Assembly: GCA_947624995.1 (NCBI GenBank)
Contig: CANQMS010000019.1
Location: 1-38,425, forward strand
From: an uncultured Clostridia bacterium
GTDB taxonomy: Bacteria > Bacillota > Clostridia > Oscillospirales > CAG-272
Length of the DNA stretch: 38,425 nt
Reading direction: 5' to 3'
Made by a program: the position numbers and the translations under genes. Below, in pieces: positions 24,236 through 35,502 of this stretch (positions are counted from its first letter, which is position 1; each line of letters opens with the position of its first letter). The notes under the pieces were generated by a model. It saw only the letters and a program-made list of their open reading frames with translations. It was not told where the DNA came from and did no database searches.

Positions 24236-25378
24236 ATGAAGCTTGTCTTTGAAAAAACACCGCTTATAGCGGCAGTTACCCCGGCGATGAACGCCACCTC
24301 GAACAAAAATACGCTCACGGCGATAGACGGACTTTTATTTGACGCCGACGGCGGAGAATGCATCATAACGGCGTATGACAATGAAAAGGGCATCCGCACC
24401 TCGGTCGAGGCAGAGGTAAAGGAATCCGGCAGCTATATCATAAACGCACAGAAATTCTATTCGATAATAAAGACGATGCCGGACGAAGAGATCACGGTCA
24501 CCGTAAACGACAAGATGAACGTAAAGATAGAGAGCGGCAGGAGCAGCTTTGAGCTGCATGCGCTGCCGGGCTCCGATTTTCCGTCCCTGCCGACGCTTTC
24601 GGGTGAGCGCAGCTTTGACGTTCCGCAGCATATAATGAAAAAATTCGTGTCGCAGACAGCTTTCGCCGTCGCGCAGAAGGATCAGCGCCCCATTTTTACC
24701 GGCGCGCACTTCAGGGTCACAAAGGACGGCATGACAGTCGTTTCATGCGACGGAAACAGGCTCGCAAAATGCACGACAGCCTGCGATATTGCCAACAGGC
24801 AGGGAGACGATGAAGAAATAAAATTCAACGTACCGGGAAAAACGCTCTCCGAGCTCGGAAAAATGCTTTCGGACACCGAGGATCCCGTGACAGTCGCACT
24901 GACGAGAAAGCACGTCATCTTCACTGTCGGCGGCATTGTATTTTTCTCGCGTCTGATCGAAGGAGAATATATAGATTACAACCGCATAATACCGAGCTCA
25001 CAGAAGATATCCGTCGAGATAAACCGCGCGGCGCTTTCCGCATCCCTTGAGAGAGCATCTCTTATGATAGAGGAGAAATCCGGTGGCGGCAGGGGATATG
25101 TCACGTGCAATTTCACCGGCGACCGTCTCGCGATAACGGCGGACAGCATCTCCGGTTCGTTCTACGACGAGATACCGACCGGGAAGGAAGGCGAAGACAT
25201 AAGGATCGGCTTCAACTGCCGTTTCCTGCTCGACGCCGTGAGGGCGGCGGACGCCGAAACCGTAAAGATCGCGCTTTCTACGCCGCTGATGGGCGTTGCG
25301 ATAACGGATGCGGACGAAAGACCGGAGGACGAAGGAGACTTTTTGTTCTTCGTCATGCCGGTGAGAATGAAGGACTGA
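24236..25378 (+). CDS. dnaN: DNA polymerase III beta subunit (sliding clamp)
   Basis: The 380-residue sliding clamp. It forms a ring dimer on DNA that tethers the replicative polymerase and other partners. It starts MKLVFEKTPLIAAVTPAMNA and shows three repeated clamp folds. Typical parts are DGLLFDA, SFELHALPGSDFPSLP, VVSCDGNRLAKC, and the C-terminal FFVMPVRMKD (MPVR.). It lies directly behind oriC, and its start is fixed by family length. The Shine-Dalgarno is separated from the ATG by a hairpin (separate entry). recF follows after 4 bases. Confidence 0.97.
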   Translation: MKLVFEKTPLIAAVTPAMNATSNKNTLTAIDGLLFDADGGECIITAYDNEKGIRTSVEAEVKESGSYIINAQKFYSIIKTMPDEEITVTVNDKMNVKIESGRSSFELHALPGSDFPSLPTLSGERSFDVPQHIMKKFVSQTAFAVAQKDQRPIFTGAHFRVTKDGMTVVSCDGNRLAKCTTACDIANRQGDDEEIKFNVPGKTLSELGKMLSDTEDPVTVALTRKHVIFTVGGIVFFSRLIEGEYIDYNRIIPSSQKISVEINRAALSASLERASLMIEEKSGGGRGYVTCNFTGDRLAITADSISGSFYDEIPTGKEGEDIRIGFNCRFLLDAVRAADAETVKIALSTPLMGVAITDADERPEDEGDFLFFVMPVRMKD

Positions 25379-25382
25379 CACT

Positions 25383-26507
25383 TTGATCTGTAAGCGGATC
25401 GAATATACCGACTTTCGGAATATAGAAAAGGAAGCCCTCGATCTCTCGCCGGAAACGACGATACTGTACGGAAAAAACGCGCAGGGAAAAACGAATATGC
25501 TCGAGGGAATATACCTTTTCGCCCAAGGAAAGAGCCACAGAGCGGGAAAGGATTCCGAGCTTGTCAGGTTCGGCGCCGGGCGCGCGGAGCTTTCGATGAA
25601 ATACGTTTCCGGCGGCAGGGAAAACACGCTCTCGCTCGTCATCGAGGACGGAAAGCGAAAGCTGCCGTACAAAAACGGGATAAAGTTAGACAGGCTCTCC
25701 GAAATGATAGGAAACTTCAGGGCGGTGCTTTTCTCGCCGGAGCATCTGGCGATAGTTAAATCGGGACCGTCCGAGAGGCGCGCGTTTCTGGACGTCGCGA
25801 TCTCGCAGCTCAGACCCGTATATATGAGGACGCTTCAGAGATACAACACCGTACTGCTTCAGCGAAACTCTCTTTTAAAAAGCATGAAGCAGGGAGCGTC
25901 CCCGTCTTTGACGGCATCGCTTGAGGCATGGTCGGAGCAGCTCGCCGAATATGCGGCGAGGATCGCCGTCGTAAGGGCGGGATATGCAGAAAAGCTCTCG
26001 GGAATAACGTCGGAGCTTTACTCCGACATGACCGGAAGCAGAGAGACTGTCTCCGTTTCATATCACGGGACATCGAGGATCGGCGGCGACTACGGAGACG
26101 AGGCAAGGATCCGCACGATATATAAAAAGCAGCTTACGGAAAATGTCGAACGGGAGGTCCTCGCGGGGTCGACACAGTACGGCATACATAAGGACGACTT
26201 CGATATAATGCTGAACGGCAGGGAGGCAAAATTTTTTGCGTCTCAGGGTCAGCAGCGGAGCATTGTTCTGACGCTGAAGCTCGCGGAGGGAGAATATTCA
26301 AAGCTCGAGACGGGCGAATATCCCGTCTTTCTCCTTGATGATATTCTTTCCGAGCTTGACCCGGCAAGGCGCTCGTACGTCATATCGGGGATAAAGGAAA
26401 GACAGGTCGTGATCACCTCGTGCGATACCTCCGTGAAGAGAAGGATAAAGGGCGGGCTTTCATACTATATCAAAGCCGGCTCGGCAGCGCGGGTGAACAG
26501 AGATTAA
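25383..26507 (+). CDS. recF: DNA replication and repair protein RecF
   Basis: A 374-residue SMC/Rad50-like ATPase that, with RecO and RecR, loads RecA at single-strand gaps. It shows Walker A LYGKNAQGKTNMLEGIY, the ABC signature SQGQQRSIVLTLKLAE and Walker B FLLDDILSELD, with a final TSCD segment. The start is a TTG at 25383, preceded by AAGGAC inside the end of dnaN, and gives the expected N terminus (ICKRIEYTDFRNIE). The small S4-domain gene often found between dnaN and recF in Bacillota is absent. Confidence 0.95.
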   Translation: MICKRIEYTDFRNIEKEALDLSPETTILYGKNAQGKTNMLEGIYLFAQGKSHRAGKDSELVRFGAGRAELSMKYVSGGRENTLSLVIEDGKRKLPYKNGIKLDRLSEMIGNFRAVLFSPEHLAIVKSGPSERRAFLDVAISQLRPVYMRTLQRYNTVLLQRNSLLKSMKQGASPSLTASLEAWSEQLAEYAARIAVVRAGYAEKLSGITSELYSDMTGSRETVSVSYHGTSRIGGDYGDEARIRTIYKKQLTENVEREVLAGSTQYGIHKDDFDIMLNGREAKFFASQGQQRSIVLTLKLAEGEYSKLETGEYPVFLLDDILSELDPARRSYVISGIKERQVVITSCDTSVKRRIKGGLSYYIKAGSAARVNRD

Positions 26508-26538
26508 AGCGCGGCAGGCGCTGAAAAAAAGAGAAAAA

Positions 26539-28868
<2,330 letters not shown>

Positions 28869-28869
28869 T

Positions 28870-28949
28870 GGGGCTCTGCCCCAAGCCCCGCTTAGGGAAA
28901 CTTTTGAAAAAGTTTCCCTAAGAACCCTTCAAAACTTTTTATGAAGGGT
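28870..28949 (+). repeat. Stem-loop repeat element, copy C1, with flanking hairpins
   Basis: Just after the gyrB stop is a short hairpin GGGGC-TCT-GCCCC (28870-28882). Then comes a 15-bp perfect stem CTTAGGGAAACTTTT (28891-28905) with its complement (28908-28922). A third hairpin ACCCTTCA/TGAAGGGT follows (28924-28931, 28942-28949). Read on the minus strand, it has the same head as the other copies: ATAAAAAGTTTTGAAGGG followed by a stem. It may act as the gyrB terminator, though there is no clean T-run. Confidence 0.8.
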
Positions 28950-28982
28950 CATATAGAAGAAACAGCAAAAGACAAAACAGTC

Positions 28983-29040
28983 AATAAAAGTTTTTGAAAG
29001 AGTCTGAGGAAACTTTTTTCAAAAAGTTTCCTCAGGAAAA
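28983..29040 (+). repeat. Stem-loop repeat element, copy C2, abutting gyrA
   Basis: The head AATAAAAGTTTTTGAAAGAG leads into the perfect 15-bp stem CTGAGGAAACTTTTT (29004-29018) with its complement (29021-29035). The 3' arm ends CAGGAAAAAAA, which is also the only Shine-Dalgarno-like sequence before the gyrA ATG at 29046. Copy C1 lies to its left in the opposite orientation. Confidence 0.82.
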
Positions 29041-29045
29041 AAACA

Positions 29046-31544
29046 ATGAGAAAGAACGACAACGAGAGAACGGAATTTCCGGATCAGAAGATAATAGAGA
29101 TCGGGATGCACGAGGAAGTGAAAAAATCGTTCCTTGCATACTCGATGAGCGTTATAACGAGCAGGGCTTTGCCGGACGTCCGCGACGGGCTTAAGCCGGT
29201 ACAGCGGCGCATACTTTACGCGATGTGGGAAGACCGCATGACGTATGACAAGCCGACGCAGAAATCGGCGACCGTCGTCGGTGACGTCCTCGGGCGTTAC
29301 CATCCGCACGGAGACTCGTCCGTCTATCTCGCGATGGTGCGCATGGCGCAGACGTTTTCGTACCGCTATCCGCTCGTCTTCGGCGACGGAAACTTCGGTT
29401 CCGTAGACGGCGACCCGCCGGCTGCGTACCGTTACACAGAGGCGAAGCTCGAGCGCATATCGGACGAGATGATGGCGGACATCGAAAAGGATGTCGTCGA
29501 TTTTCGCCCGAACTTTTCGAACACGAGAAAGGAGCCTGTCGTTCTTCCGGCGCGCTTCCCGAATCTGCTCGTCAACGGCAGCATGGGCATCGCCGTCGGA
29601 ATGGCGACGAATATACCGACGCACAACCTGCGAGAGGTCATAGACGGTACGCTCTACATGATGGATCATCCGGATGCGACCGTCTTTGAGCTGATGCAGT
29701 TCATAAAAGGTCCCGATTTCCCGACGCGCGCGCTCATATACGGCACGGCGGGCATACTTGAGGCATACTCGACGGGGCGCGGACACATCAACGTCCGCTC
29801 GCGCGCCGAGATAGACGAAGAAGATCACAGGATATACGTCACCGAGATCCCCTACGGCGTAAACAAGAGCGAGCTTGTAAAGAGCATCGCCGACCTGCAC
29901 AAGGAGAAGAGGATCGACGGCATCACGGACCTGCGCGACGAATCGGGACGCGACGGCATGAAGATCGTGATCGAGTACCGCCGCGACATAAACCCGCAGG
30001 TGCTCCTGAATCAGCTGTTCCGATACACGCAGCTTCAGAGCACGTGCGCCGTGAACATGGTCGCCCTCGTCGGCGGGGAGCCGAAGACGTGTACGCTTTC
30101 GGACATCCTGCGGGAGTACATACTCCATCAGGAAACGGTCGTCACGCGCAGGCTGAACTATGACCTCGAACGCGCAAAGCGCGAGGCTCACATATACGAA
30201 GGCTACAAGATCGCGATCGACAACATCGACGAGGTGATCGAGACGATCAAATCGTCGGCGTCGATACCGGACGCGAGGGTGAACCTCTGCGAGCGGTTCG
30301 GGCTGACGGAAATACAGGCTCAGGCAATCGTTGAAATGACGCTCGGCAGGCTCTCCGGTCTCGAACGGCAGAAGATCGAGGACCGACTTGCGAAGCTCTA
30401 CGAGGAGATCGAGTGGATCGAGGGCATCCTTGCGGACGAGGGCAAGCTCAAAGCGCTCATAAAGGAAGAAATGACCGCGATCCGCGACAAATACGGCGAC
30501 GACAGAATGACCGAAATCGTCCCGGTCGAGGACGAGATCATGGCGGAGGATCTGATCGACCGCCACAGCGCGATCATCACGATATCGCACGCGGGCTACA
30601 TCAAGCGCCAGCGCACGGACACGTACACGGCTCAGAGGCGCGGCGGCAAGGGCATTATCGCCGCGACGACGAAGGAGGAGGACTACATCGAACGCGTCAT
30701 CTCCGTCGGCAGCCACAGCGACCTATTGATGTTCACCGCCAGCGGGAAAGTATATACGAAGCGCGCGTACCTGATACCGGAATCGGGCAGAACGTCGCGA
30801 GGAACGAATATCGCAAACGTGATCGAGCTCGAACAGGGAGATTCCGTGACGGCGTTCGTCGCCGTCGACGGCTACGAAGACGGCAAATACCTAACGATGG
30901 TAACAAAGCTCGGGACCGTCAAGCGCACACCGCTCTCGGAATTCGAGTATCAGCGCCGCGGCGGAAAGCGCGCGATAACGCTTGACCCGGGAGATGAGCT
31001 CATATACGTCGGCTGCACGGACGGCGAGCGCGACCTCATGATCGCGTCCGTCTCGGGCAGGGCGGTGAGATTCCGTGAGAGCTCCGTACCGTGCCACGGC
31101 AGGAGCGCAAGAGGCGTCCGCGGCATCAGGCTGCGCGATGGCGAGAAAGTCGTCGGCGTCACGTCCGTCGAGGAGGGAAAGACGCTGCTCACTATTACGG
31201 AAAACGGATTCGGCAAGAAGACGGAGTTCTCGCTGTTTGACGCGAAGAACCGCGGCGGTCTCGGTGTGTTCTGCCACAACGTGACGGCGAAGACGGGAGG
31301 TCTTGTCGGCATCGCGTCTGTTTCCGAGGACGACGACATAATGCTCATCACCGACAGCGGCATAATGATACGCACGCCGTCATCGGATATAAGCACATAC
31401 GGCCGCACGGCATCCGGCGTCATCGTGATGAGGACGCAGGACTCGAAGGTCGCGAATTTCGCCGTCGTCGCCAAAGACGGGAATGAAGGCGAGGAAGATG
31501 CCGAAAGCGAGGCAGGCGAAGGAGAGGAGCCGGCAGAAGAATGA
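29046..31544 (+). CDS. gyrA: DNA gyrase subunit A
   Basis: The 832-residue breakage-rejoining subunit of gyrase. The catalytic tyrosine is Tyr130 in [10 protein letters not shown]. The C-terminal pinwheel domain carries the GyrA box QRRGGKG at residues 530-536, which marks it as gyrase and not topoisomerase IV; a degenerate repeat QRRGGKRAI occurs later. The tail is acidic. The quinolone-contact helix reads [12 protein letters not shown]: Ser91 equals E. coli Ser83, but position 95, equal to Asp87, is Leu instead of the usual Asp or Glu. The stop overlaps the next ATG (ATGA). Translation seems to start from an AGGA in the edge of repeat C2. Confidence 0.97.
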   Translation: MRKNDNERTEFPDQKIIEIGMHEEVKKSFLAYSMSVITSRALPDVRDGLKPVQRRILYAMWEDRMTYDKPTQKSATVVGDVLGRYHPHGDSSVYLAMVRMAQTFSYRYPLVFGDGNFGSVDGDPPAAYRYTEAKLERISDEMMADIEKDVVDFRPNFSNTRKEPVVLPARFPNLLVNGSMGIAVGMATNIPTHNLREVIDGTLYMMDHPDATVFELMQFIKGPDFPTRALIYGTAGILEAYSTGRGHINVRSRAEIDEEDHRIYVTEIPYGVNKSELVKSIADLHKEKRIDGITDLRDESGRDGMKIVIEYRRDINPQVLLNQLFRYTQLQSTCAVNMVALVGGEPKTCTLSDILREYILHQETVVTRRLNYDLERAKREAHIYEGYKIAIDNIDEVIETIKSSASIPDARVNLCERFGLTEIQAQAIVEMTLGRLSGLERQKIEDRLAKLYEEIEWIEGILADEGKLKALIKEEMTAIRDKYGDDRMTEIVPVEDEIMAEDLIDRHSAIITISHAGYIKRQRTDTYTAQRRGGKGIIAATTKEEDYIERVISVGSHSDLLMFTASGKVYTKRAYLIPESGRTSRGTNIANVIELEQGDSVTAFVAVDGYEDGKYLTMVTKLGTVKRTPLSEFEYQRRGGKRAITLDPGDELIYVGCTDGERDLMIASVSGRAVRFRESSVPCHGRSARGVRGIRLRDGEKVVGVTSVEEGKTLLTITENGFGKKTEFSLFDAKNRGGLGVFCHNVTAKTGGLVGIASVSEDDDIMLITDSGIMIRTPSSDISTYGRTASGVIVMRTQDSKVANFAVVAKDGNEGEEDAESEAGEGEEPAEE

Positions 31545-32149
31545 AGAGGTTTGCCGCATTTTTAGCCGCGGTGTTGCTGACAGTGTCCCTTTTCGGCTGC
31601 GCGGAGGGGCTGCCCGACGATGAGGCGGCTGCCGTCGTCGCGGACCTTGTTGAAAAGTCGCTCGAATTCAACGTCATTTATTTCGGAGAGGGTATGCCGG
31701 CGGAGGCTGACGGCGATGAAGACTACGTCGGTTACTATTCCGGCGTGACGGATGACGCCCCGTACATAACGGAGGCGGAGCTGCGGGAGGCGACGCTCGG
31801 CGTCTTTACCGAAAAATATTCATCTGTCCTTTTTTCAACGTTTCTGTCCGGCATCAGCGACACGGATTCCGGCGGCGTCGTGTACGCGCGATATGTCGAA
31901 AACGAGGACAGGCTGACGAAAAAGACGAATTACGAGCCGCTCGTCACGTCTATCCGCACTTATGACCTTGAAAACATCACAATTACGAAGTCGACGCCTG
32001 ACGAAATAAAAGCGACGCTTTCGTCGTATATCGACGGGAAAAAGGATGTAGACGTCGAGGTCACGGTCAAGCTTGAAGAGAGGCAGACCGAGGGGACGGG
32101 CGAGGGCGGCGTCACCTCCGTCTGGAGACTTGACAGCCCGACATATTGA
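31541..32149 (+). CDS. Predicted lipoprotein of unknown function
   Basis: A 202-residue protein that I cannot assign. It starts [20 protein letters not shown], a lipoprotein signal peptide with lipobox LFGC, so the mature protein should be anchored outside the membrane at Cys20. The mature part is acidic and mixed alpha/beta, with [14 protein letters not shown] near the end that looks like an edge beta strand. The ATG overlaps the gyrA stop in ATGA, so translation is coupled to gyrase A. recA with its own promoter follows after 149 bases. Confidence 0.8.
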   Translation: MKRFAAFLAAVLLTVSLFGCAEGLPDDEAAAVVADLVEKSLEFNVIYFGEGMPAEADGDEDYVGYYSGVTDDAPYITEAELREATLGVFTEKYSSVLFSTFLSGISDTDSGGVVYARYVENEDRLTKKTNYEPLVTSIRTYDLENITITKSTPDEIKATLSSYIDGKKDVDVEVTVKLEERQTEGTGEGGVTSVWRLDSPTY

Positions 32150-32207
32150 GGCTGCCGCGCCGGCACCGCATTTATTTAAAAAAATTACCGAAAAAAGAAA
32201 AAAAGAC

Positions 32208-32236
32208 TTGATTATATTCGCTTCGTCTGTTACAAT
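32208..32236 (+). promoter_or_regulatory. Promoter of recA
   Basis: TTGATT (32208-32213), a 17-base spacer and TACAAT (32231-32236). The SOS box starts 16 bases after the -10, so it overlaps the likely transcription start region. Confidence 0.78.
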
Positions 32237-32251
32237 ATAGAAAACAGAAAA

Positions 32252-32265
32252 CAAACATTTGTTCG
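32252..32265 (+). promoter_or_regulatory. LexA/DinR SOS box of recA
   Basis: CAAACATTTGTTCG matches the Gram-positive SOS box consensus CGAACATATGTTCG at 12 of 14 positions, including the GTTCG half and the AAC half. Its position just downstream of the recA -10 fits LexA repression with induction by DNA damage. Confidence 0.8.
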
Positions 32266-32298
32266 GTCGCTGACCGCGGAACGGAGAAAAAAGAAGAA

Positions 32299-33429
32299 AT
32301 GGCAAAATCAAAGAAAACAACGACAGTAAAGGCTGCTCCCGCAGACGACAAGCAGAAGGCGCTCGCGGCGGCGCTCTCACAGATAACGAAGGATTACGGG
32401 AGCGGCGCGATAATGAAGCTCGGCGAGACGCAGAACATGAACGTAAGCGCGTCCCCGTCCGGGTCGCTGACGCTCGACCTCGCGCTCGGCATCGGCGGAT
32501 ATCCCAAGGGAAGGATAATAGAGATATACGGTCCCGAGTCCTCGGGCAAAACGACGCTCGCGCTCCACGCGATCGCGGAGGTGCAGAAGGCGGGCGGCGA
32601 GGCGGCGTTCATAGACGCGGAGCACGCGCTCGACCCCGTATACGCGGCGGCGCTCGGCGTGAACATTGATTCGCTGCTCGTTTCCCAGCCGGACAGCGGC
32701 GACCAGGCGCTCTCGATAACGGAGGCGCTCGTCCTCTCCGGAGCGATAGACATCGTCGTTATAGACTCGGTCGCGGCGCTCGTTCCGCAGCAGGAGCTTG
32801 AAGGCGATATGGGCAGCGTGACGGTCGGGCTGCAGGCGCGCCTCATGTCGCAGGCGCTGCGCAAGCTGTCCGGCTCGATATCAAAGACGAACTGCATCGT
32901 CATATTTATCAACCAGCTCCGTGAAAAGATAAACGTCATGTACGGCAACCCCGAAACAACGACTGGCGGGCGCGCGCTCAAGTTCTACGCGTCCGTGCGG
33001 CTCGACGTCCGCAAGACGGAGACGCTGAAGAGCGGCTCGGACGTCTACGGCAGCAGGACAAGGGTCAAGGTGGTGAAGAATAAGGTCGCGCCGCCGTTCA
33101 GAACGGCGGAGTTCGATATGCTCTACGGCAAGGGGATCTCAAAGTCGAGCGAGATCATCGACCTCGGAGTGGACGCCGGAATAATCGCGAAGAGCGGCTC
33201 GTGGTTCTCGTACAACGGGAACAGGCTCGCGCAGGGGCGCGACGCCGTCCGCAAGCTGCTCGAGGAGGATCCTGCTCTTTCGGACGAGCTCGAGGCGAAG
33301 ATAAAGGAAAAATTCCTCTCCGAAAACGAGGGCGACGGGGACGGTGAACAGCTCGATCCGGACGAGCTCGACGACGAGCTCGACATCAGGCTGCTCGATA
33401 TCGACGGTATAAACGGTGAGGATATTTGA
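32299..33429 (+). CDS. recA: Recombinase RecA
   Basis: The 376-residue strand-exchange recombinase and LexA co-protease. It shows Walker [10 protein letters not shown] (78-86), [13 protein letters not shown], Walker B region [14 protein letters not shown], the DNA-binding loop L1 segment [46 protein letters not shown] (L2 region), and an acidic C-terminal tail. GGAG lies upstream of the ATG. Its control by an SOS box is separate above. recX overlaps its stop codon. Confidence 0.98.
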   Translation: MAKSKKTTTVKAAPADDKQKALAAALSQITKDYGSGAIMKLGETQNMNVSASPSGSLTLDLALGIGGYPKGRIIEIYGPESSGKTTLALHAIAEVQKAGGEAAFIDAEHALDPVYAAALGVNIDSLLVSQPDSGDQALSITEALVLSGAIDIVVIDSVAALVPQQELEGDMGSVTVGLQARLMSQALRKLSGSISKTNCIVIFINQLREKINVMYGNPETTTGGRALKFYASVRLDVRKTETLKSGSDVYGSRTRVKVVKNKVAPPFRTAEFDMLYGKGISKSSEIIDLGVDAGIIAKSGSWFSYNGNRLAQGRDAVRKLLEEDPALSDELEAKIKEKFLSENEGDGDGEQLDPDELDDELDIRLLDIDGINGEDI

Positions 33430-34082
33430 GCGCCGTCATAAAGGAACTGAAAAAAAGCGAGCTGCCGTTTGCTTATGAGCTAACGCTCGCGGACACGCTG
33501 ACCGGAGCGGAGCTTCCGCTCCGGGTACTGCGCTTTTATGCGGAAGAGCACGGATTTTCCGTCGGCACGGAAATTGACGACGGAGCGGTCGAGGACGCCG
33601 TGGACGCGTCGCGCGTCTGCGAATGTGCGGCTGCGGGTGCCGGGCTGCTCGCATACACGGACAATTCGATCCGCGGTCTTTCGCGCAAGCTATGCTCGCG
33701 CGGGTATGAGCGAGATGTCGCGGACGAGGCGGCGCGCGCGCTTTCAAGACTCGGATATATAAAGGAAGACGCGCAGATCGAGCGGCGCGGGCGAGCCCTC
33801 GCGGAGCGGAAGCTGCGCGGAAGGCGCCGCGTCATATCCGACCTCTGCGCGCTCGGCTATGACATAGACGCGATCAGGGCGTGGGACGCCGAGTGCTCTG
33901 TTGACTACGCGGAAATATGCGCGCGGGCGATAGAGAAGCGCGGCGGGCTTCCGTCGCGCGAAGACGGCGACCGAGAAGGCTATGAGGCGGAAAAGCGGCG
34001 CCTACTCTCGTATCTTTACCGCCAGGGCTTTTCCGGCGAGGATATACGGGCTGCGGCAGCGCTTTTAAAGGGAAAAAGGTAG
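33426..34082 (+). CDS. recX: Regulatory protein RecX
   Basis: A 218-residue, mainly helical RecX that binds RecA filaments and modulates their activity. Typical segments are [50 protein letters not shown] and the arginine-rich [13 protein letters not shown]. The start is TTG at 33426, overlapping the recA TGA (TTGA), with GTGAGGAT upstream. This means RecX is made only in step with RecA and will follow SOS induction. The N-terminal extension before the RecX repeats is about 45 residues. Confidence 0.92.
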   Translation: MSAVIKELKKSELPFAYELTLADTLTGAELPLRVLRFYAEEHGFSVGTEIDDGAVEDAVDASRVCECAAAGAGLLAYTDNSIRGLSRKLCSRGYERDVADEAARALSRLGYIKEDAQIERRGRALAERKLRGRRRVISDLCALGYDIDAIRAWDAECSVDYAEICARAIEKRGGLPSREDGDREGYEAEKRRLLSYLYRQGFSGEDIRAAAALLKGKR

Positions 34083-34103
34083 CGCCGTATATTTTTCGGC
34101 GCT
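34081..34103 (+). other. Inverted repeat after recX
   Basis: AGCGCCG (34081-34087) and CGGCGCT (34097-34103) enclose the AT-rich loop TATATTTTT directly after the recX stop. There is no T-run behind it on the plus strand, so its terminator role is doubtful. Confidence 0.4.
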
Positions 34104-34117
34104 GCGAATTTAACATG

Positions 34118-34143
34118 AAGGGGGAGCCCGGGGTCAAACCGGG
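34118..34143 (+). promoter_or_regulatory. rimO ribosome-binding region with hairpin spacer
   Basis: AAGGGGGAG (34118-34126) lies 26 bases before the rimO ATG. CCCGG/CCGGG (34127-34131, 34139-34143) can form a hairpin between them, and folding would leave about 9 bases. A 15-codon reading frame starting ATG at 34115 and ending TAA at 34162 overlaps the rimO start and could couple translation instead. Confidence 0.5.
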
Positions 34144-34152
34144 ATTCATGAT

Positions 34153-35502
34153 ATGTCGGTAAAGATCGGGTTCGTTTCGCTCGGATGTGCGAAAAACCTT
34201 ATGGATACGGAGGTCATGCTGAAGCTTCTGACCGATGCCGGATACGAGATCACGCCCGAGGACACGGAGGCGGATATTATAGTTATCAACACATGTGCAT
34301 TTCTTGAGGAAGCGCGCCGCGAGGCGATAGACAATATCCTTGACGTCGCATGGCTGAAGGAAAACCGCTCCCTGCGCGGCATCGTCGTTACCGGCTGTCT
34401 GCCGGAGCGGTACCGCGACGAAATAATGAAGGAAATGCCGGAGATCGACGCCGCGCTCGGCGTCGGCTCCGTACACAATATCGTAAACGCCGTCCGCGCC
34501 GTCGAAAGAGGGGAAAAATACGAGAGCTACGGCGACCGGGACGAGGCGCCGCTCGGCGGCGACCGCGTCGTGACGACGGAGGCATACGCGTACATCAAGA
34601 TCGCGGAGGGCTGCGACAATCACTGCACGTACTGCGCGATCCCGTCCATAAGGGGGCGTCACCGCTCGCGAACGATGGAGGACATAATCGCGGAGGCGAA
34701 GTCCGTCGAATCTCTCGGCGTCGGCGAGCTGATACTCGTCGCTCAGGACACGACGAGGTACGGGATCGACATTTACGGCGAATATAAGCTGCCGGAGCTT
34801 CTGCACAGGCTCGCGAAGGAAACGAAGATCCCGTGGCTGCGGATCATGTACTGCTACCCCGACAAGATAACGGACGAGCTGATAGAAGAGCTGCGGAATA
34901 ACGACCGCGTCGTAAAATACATAGATCTGCCGATACAGCACGTCTCTGAGAATGTACTGCGGCGCATGAACCGCCACGGCGGCGAGGAGGCTGTCCGTGA
35001 CGCCGTGAAGAGGCTGCGCGAGGGCGTCCCCGGCATTACGATACGCACGACGGCGATAGTCGGCTTCCCGGGGGAGACGGAGGAGGAGTTCTGCGAGCTC
35101 TGCGAATTTATAAAGGAGGCGAAGTTCGATCGGTTCGGCGCTTTCACGTATTCGCGAGAGGAAGGGACTCCGGCATACGACTTCCCGGATCAGATCGACG
35201 AGCAGGTAAAGCAGGACCGCTATGACAGGATCATGGCGCTCCAGCTCCCGATAACGGCGGGAAAGAACAGAAAAAAGCTCGGTAAAACGATAGATGTGAT
35301 ATACGAGGGCTACGATTATGTTTCGGAATCCTGCTTCGGCAGGAGCGCGGCGGACGCGCCCGACATAGACGGCAAGGTATATTTCGCGTGCCCTGAAAAA
35401 ATGCGCCCGCGCGAGGGTGAGATCGTCCGGGTCCGCGTAACGGACACGCTCGATTATGATCTGACGGGTGAGCTCGTCGGAGGAAAAGGAAAGAAAAGAT
35501 GA
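34153..35502 (+). CDS. rimO: Ribosomal protein S12 methylthiotransferase RimO
   Basis: A 449-residue radical-SAM methylthiotransferase. The N-terminal UPF0004 domain has GFVSLGCAKNLMDTE and INTCAFLEEA, with VTGCLPERY (three cluster cysteines). The radical-SAM motif is EGCDNHCTYCAIPSIRG (CxxxCxxC). The C-terminal TRAM domain covers about the last 65 residues. GCAKNLMDTE and QDTTRYG favour RimO over MiaB/MtaB. RimO adds a methylthio group to an Asp of S12. pgsA starts inside its stop (ATGA). Confidence 0.94.
   Translation: MSVKIGFVSLGCAKNLMDTEVMLKLLTDAGYEITPEDTEADIIVINTCAFLEEARREAIDNILDVAWLKENRSLRGIVVTGCLPERYRDEIMKEMPEIDAALGVGSVHNIVNAVRAVERGEKYESYGDRDEAPLGGDRVVTTEAYAYIKIAEGCDNHCTYCAIPSIRGRHRSRTMEDIIAEAKSVESLGVGELILVAQDTTRYGIDIYGEYKLPELLHRLAKETKIPWLRIMYCYPDKITDELIEELRNNDRVVKYIDLPIQHVSENVLRRMNRHGGEEAVRDAVKRLREGVPGITIRTTAIVGFPGETEEEFCELCEFIKEAKFDRFGAFTYSREEGTPAYDFPDQIDEQVKQDRYDRIMALQLPITAGKNRKKLGKTIDVIYEGYDYVSESCFGRSAADAPDIDGKVYFACPEKMRPREGEIVRVRVTDTLDYDLTGELVGGKGKKR

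Noticed and set aside
29019..30716. A 565-codon minus-strand frame opposite gyrA
   Set aside because: Pure shadow of gyrA; composition is Arg/Val/Asp-rich and no domain is seen.
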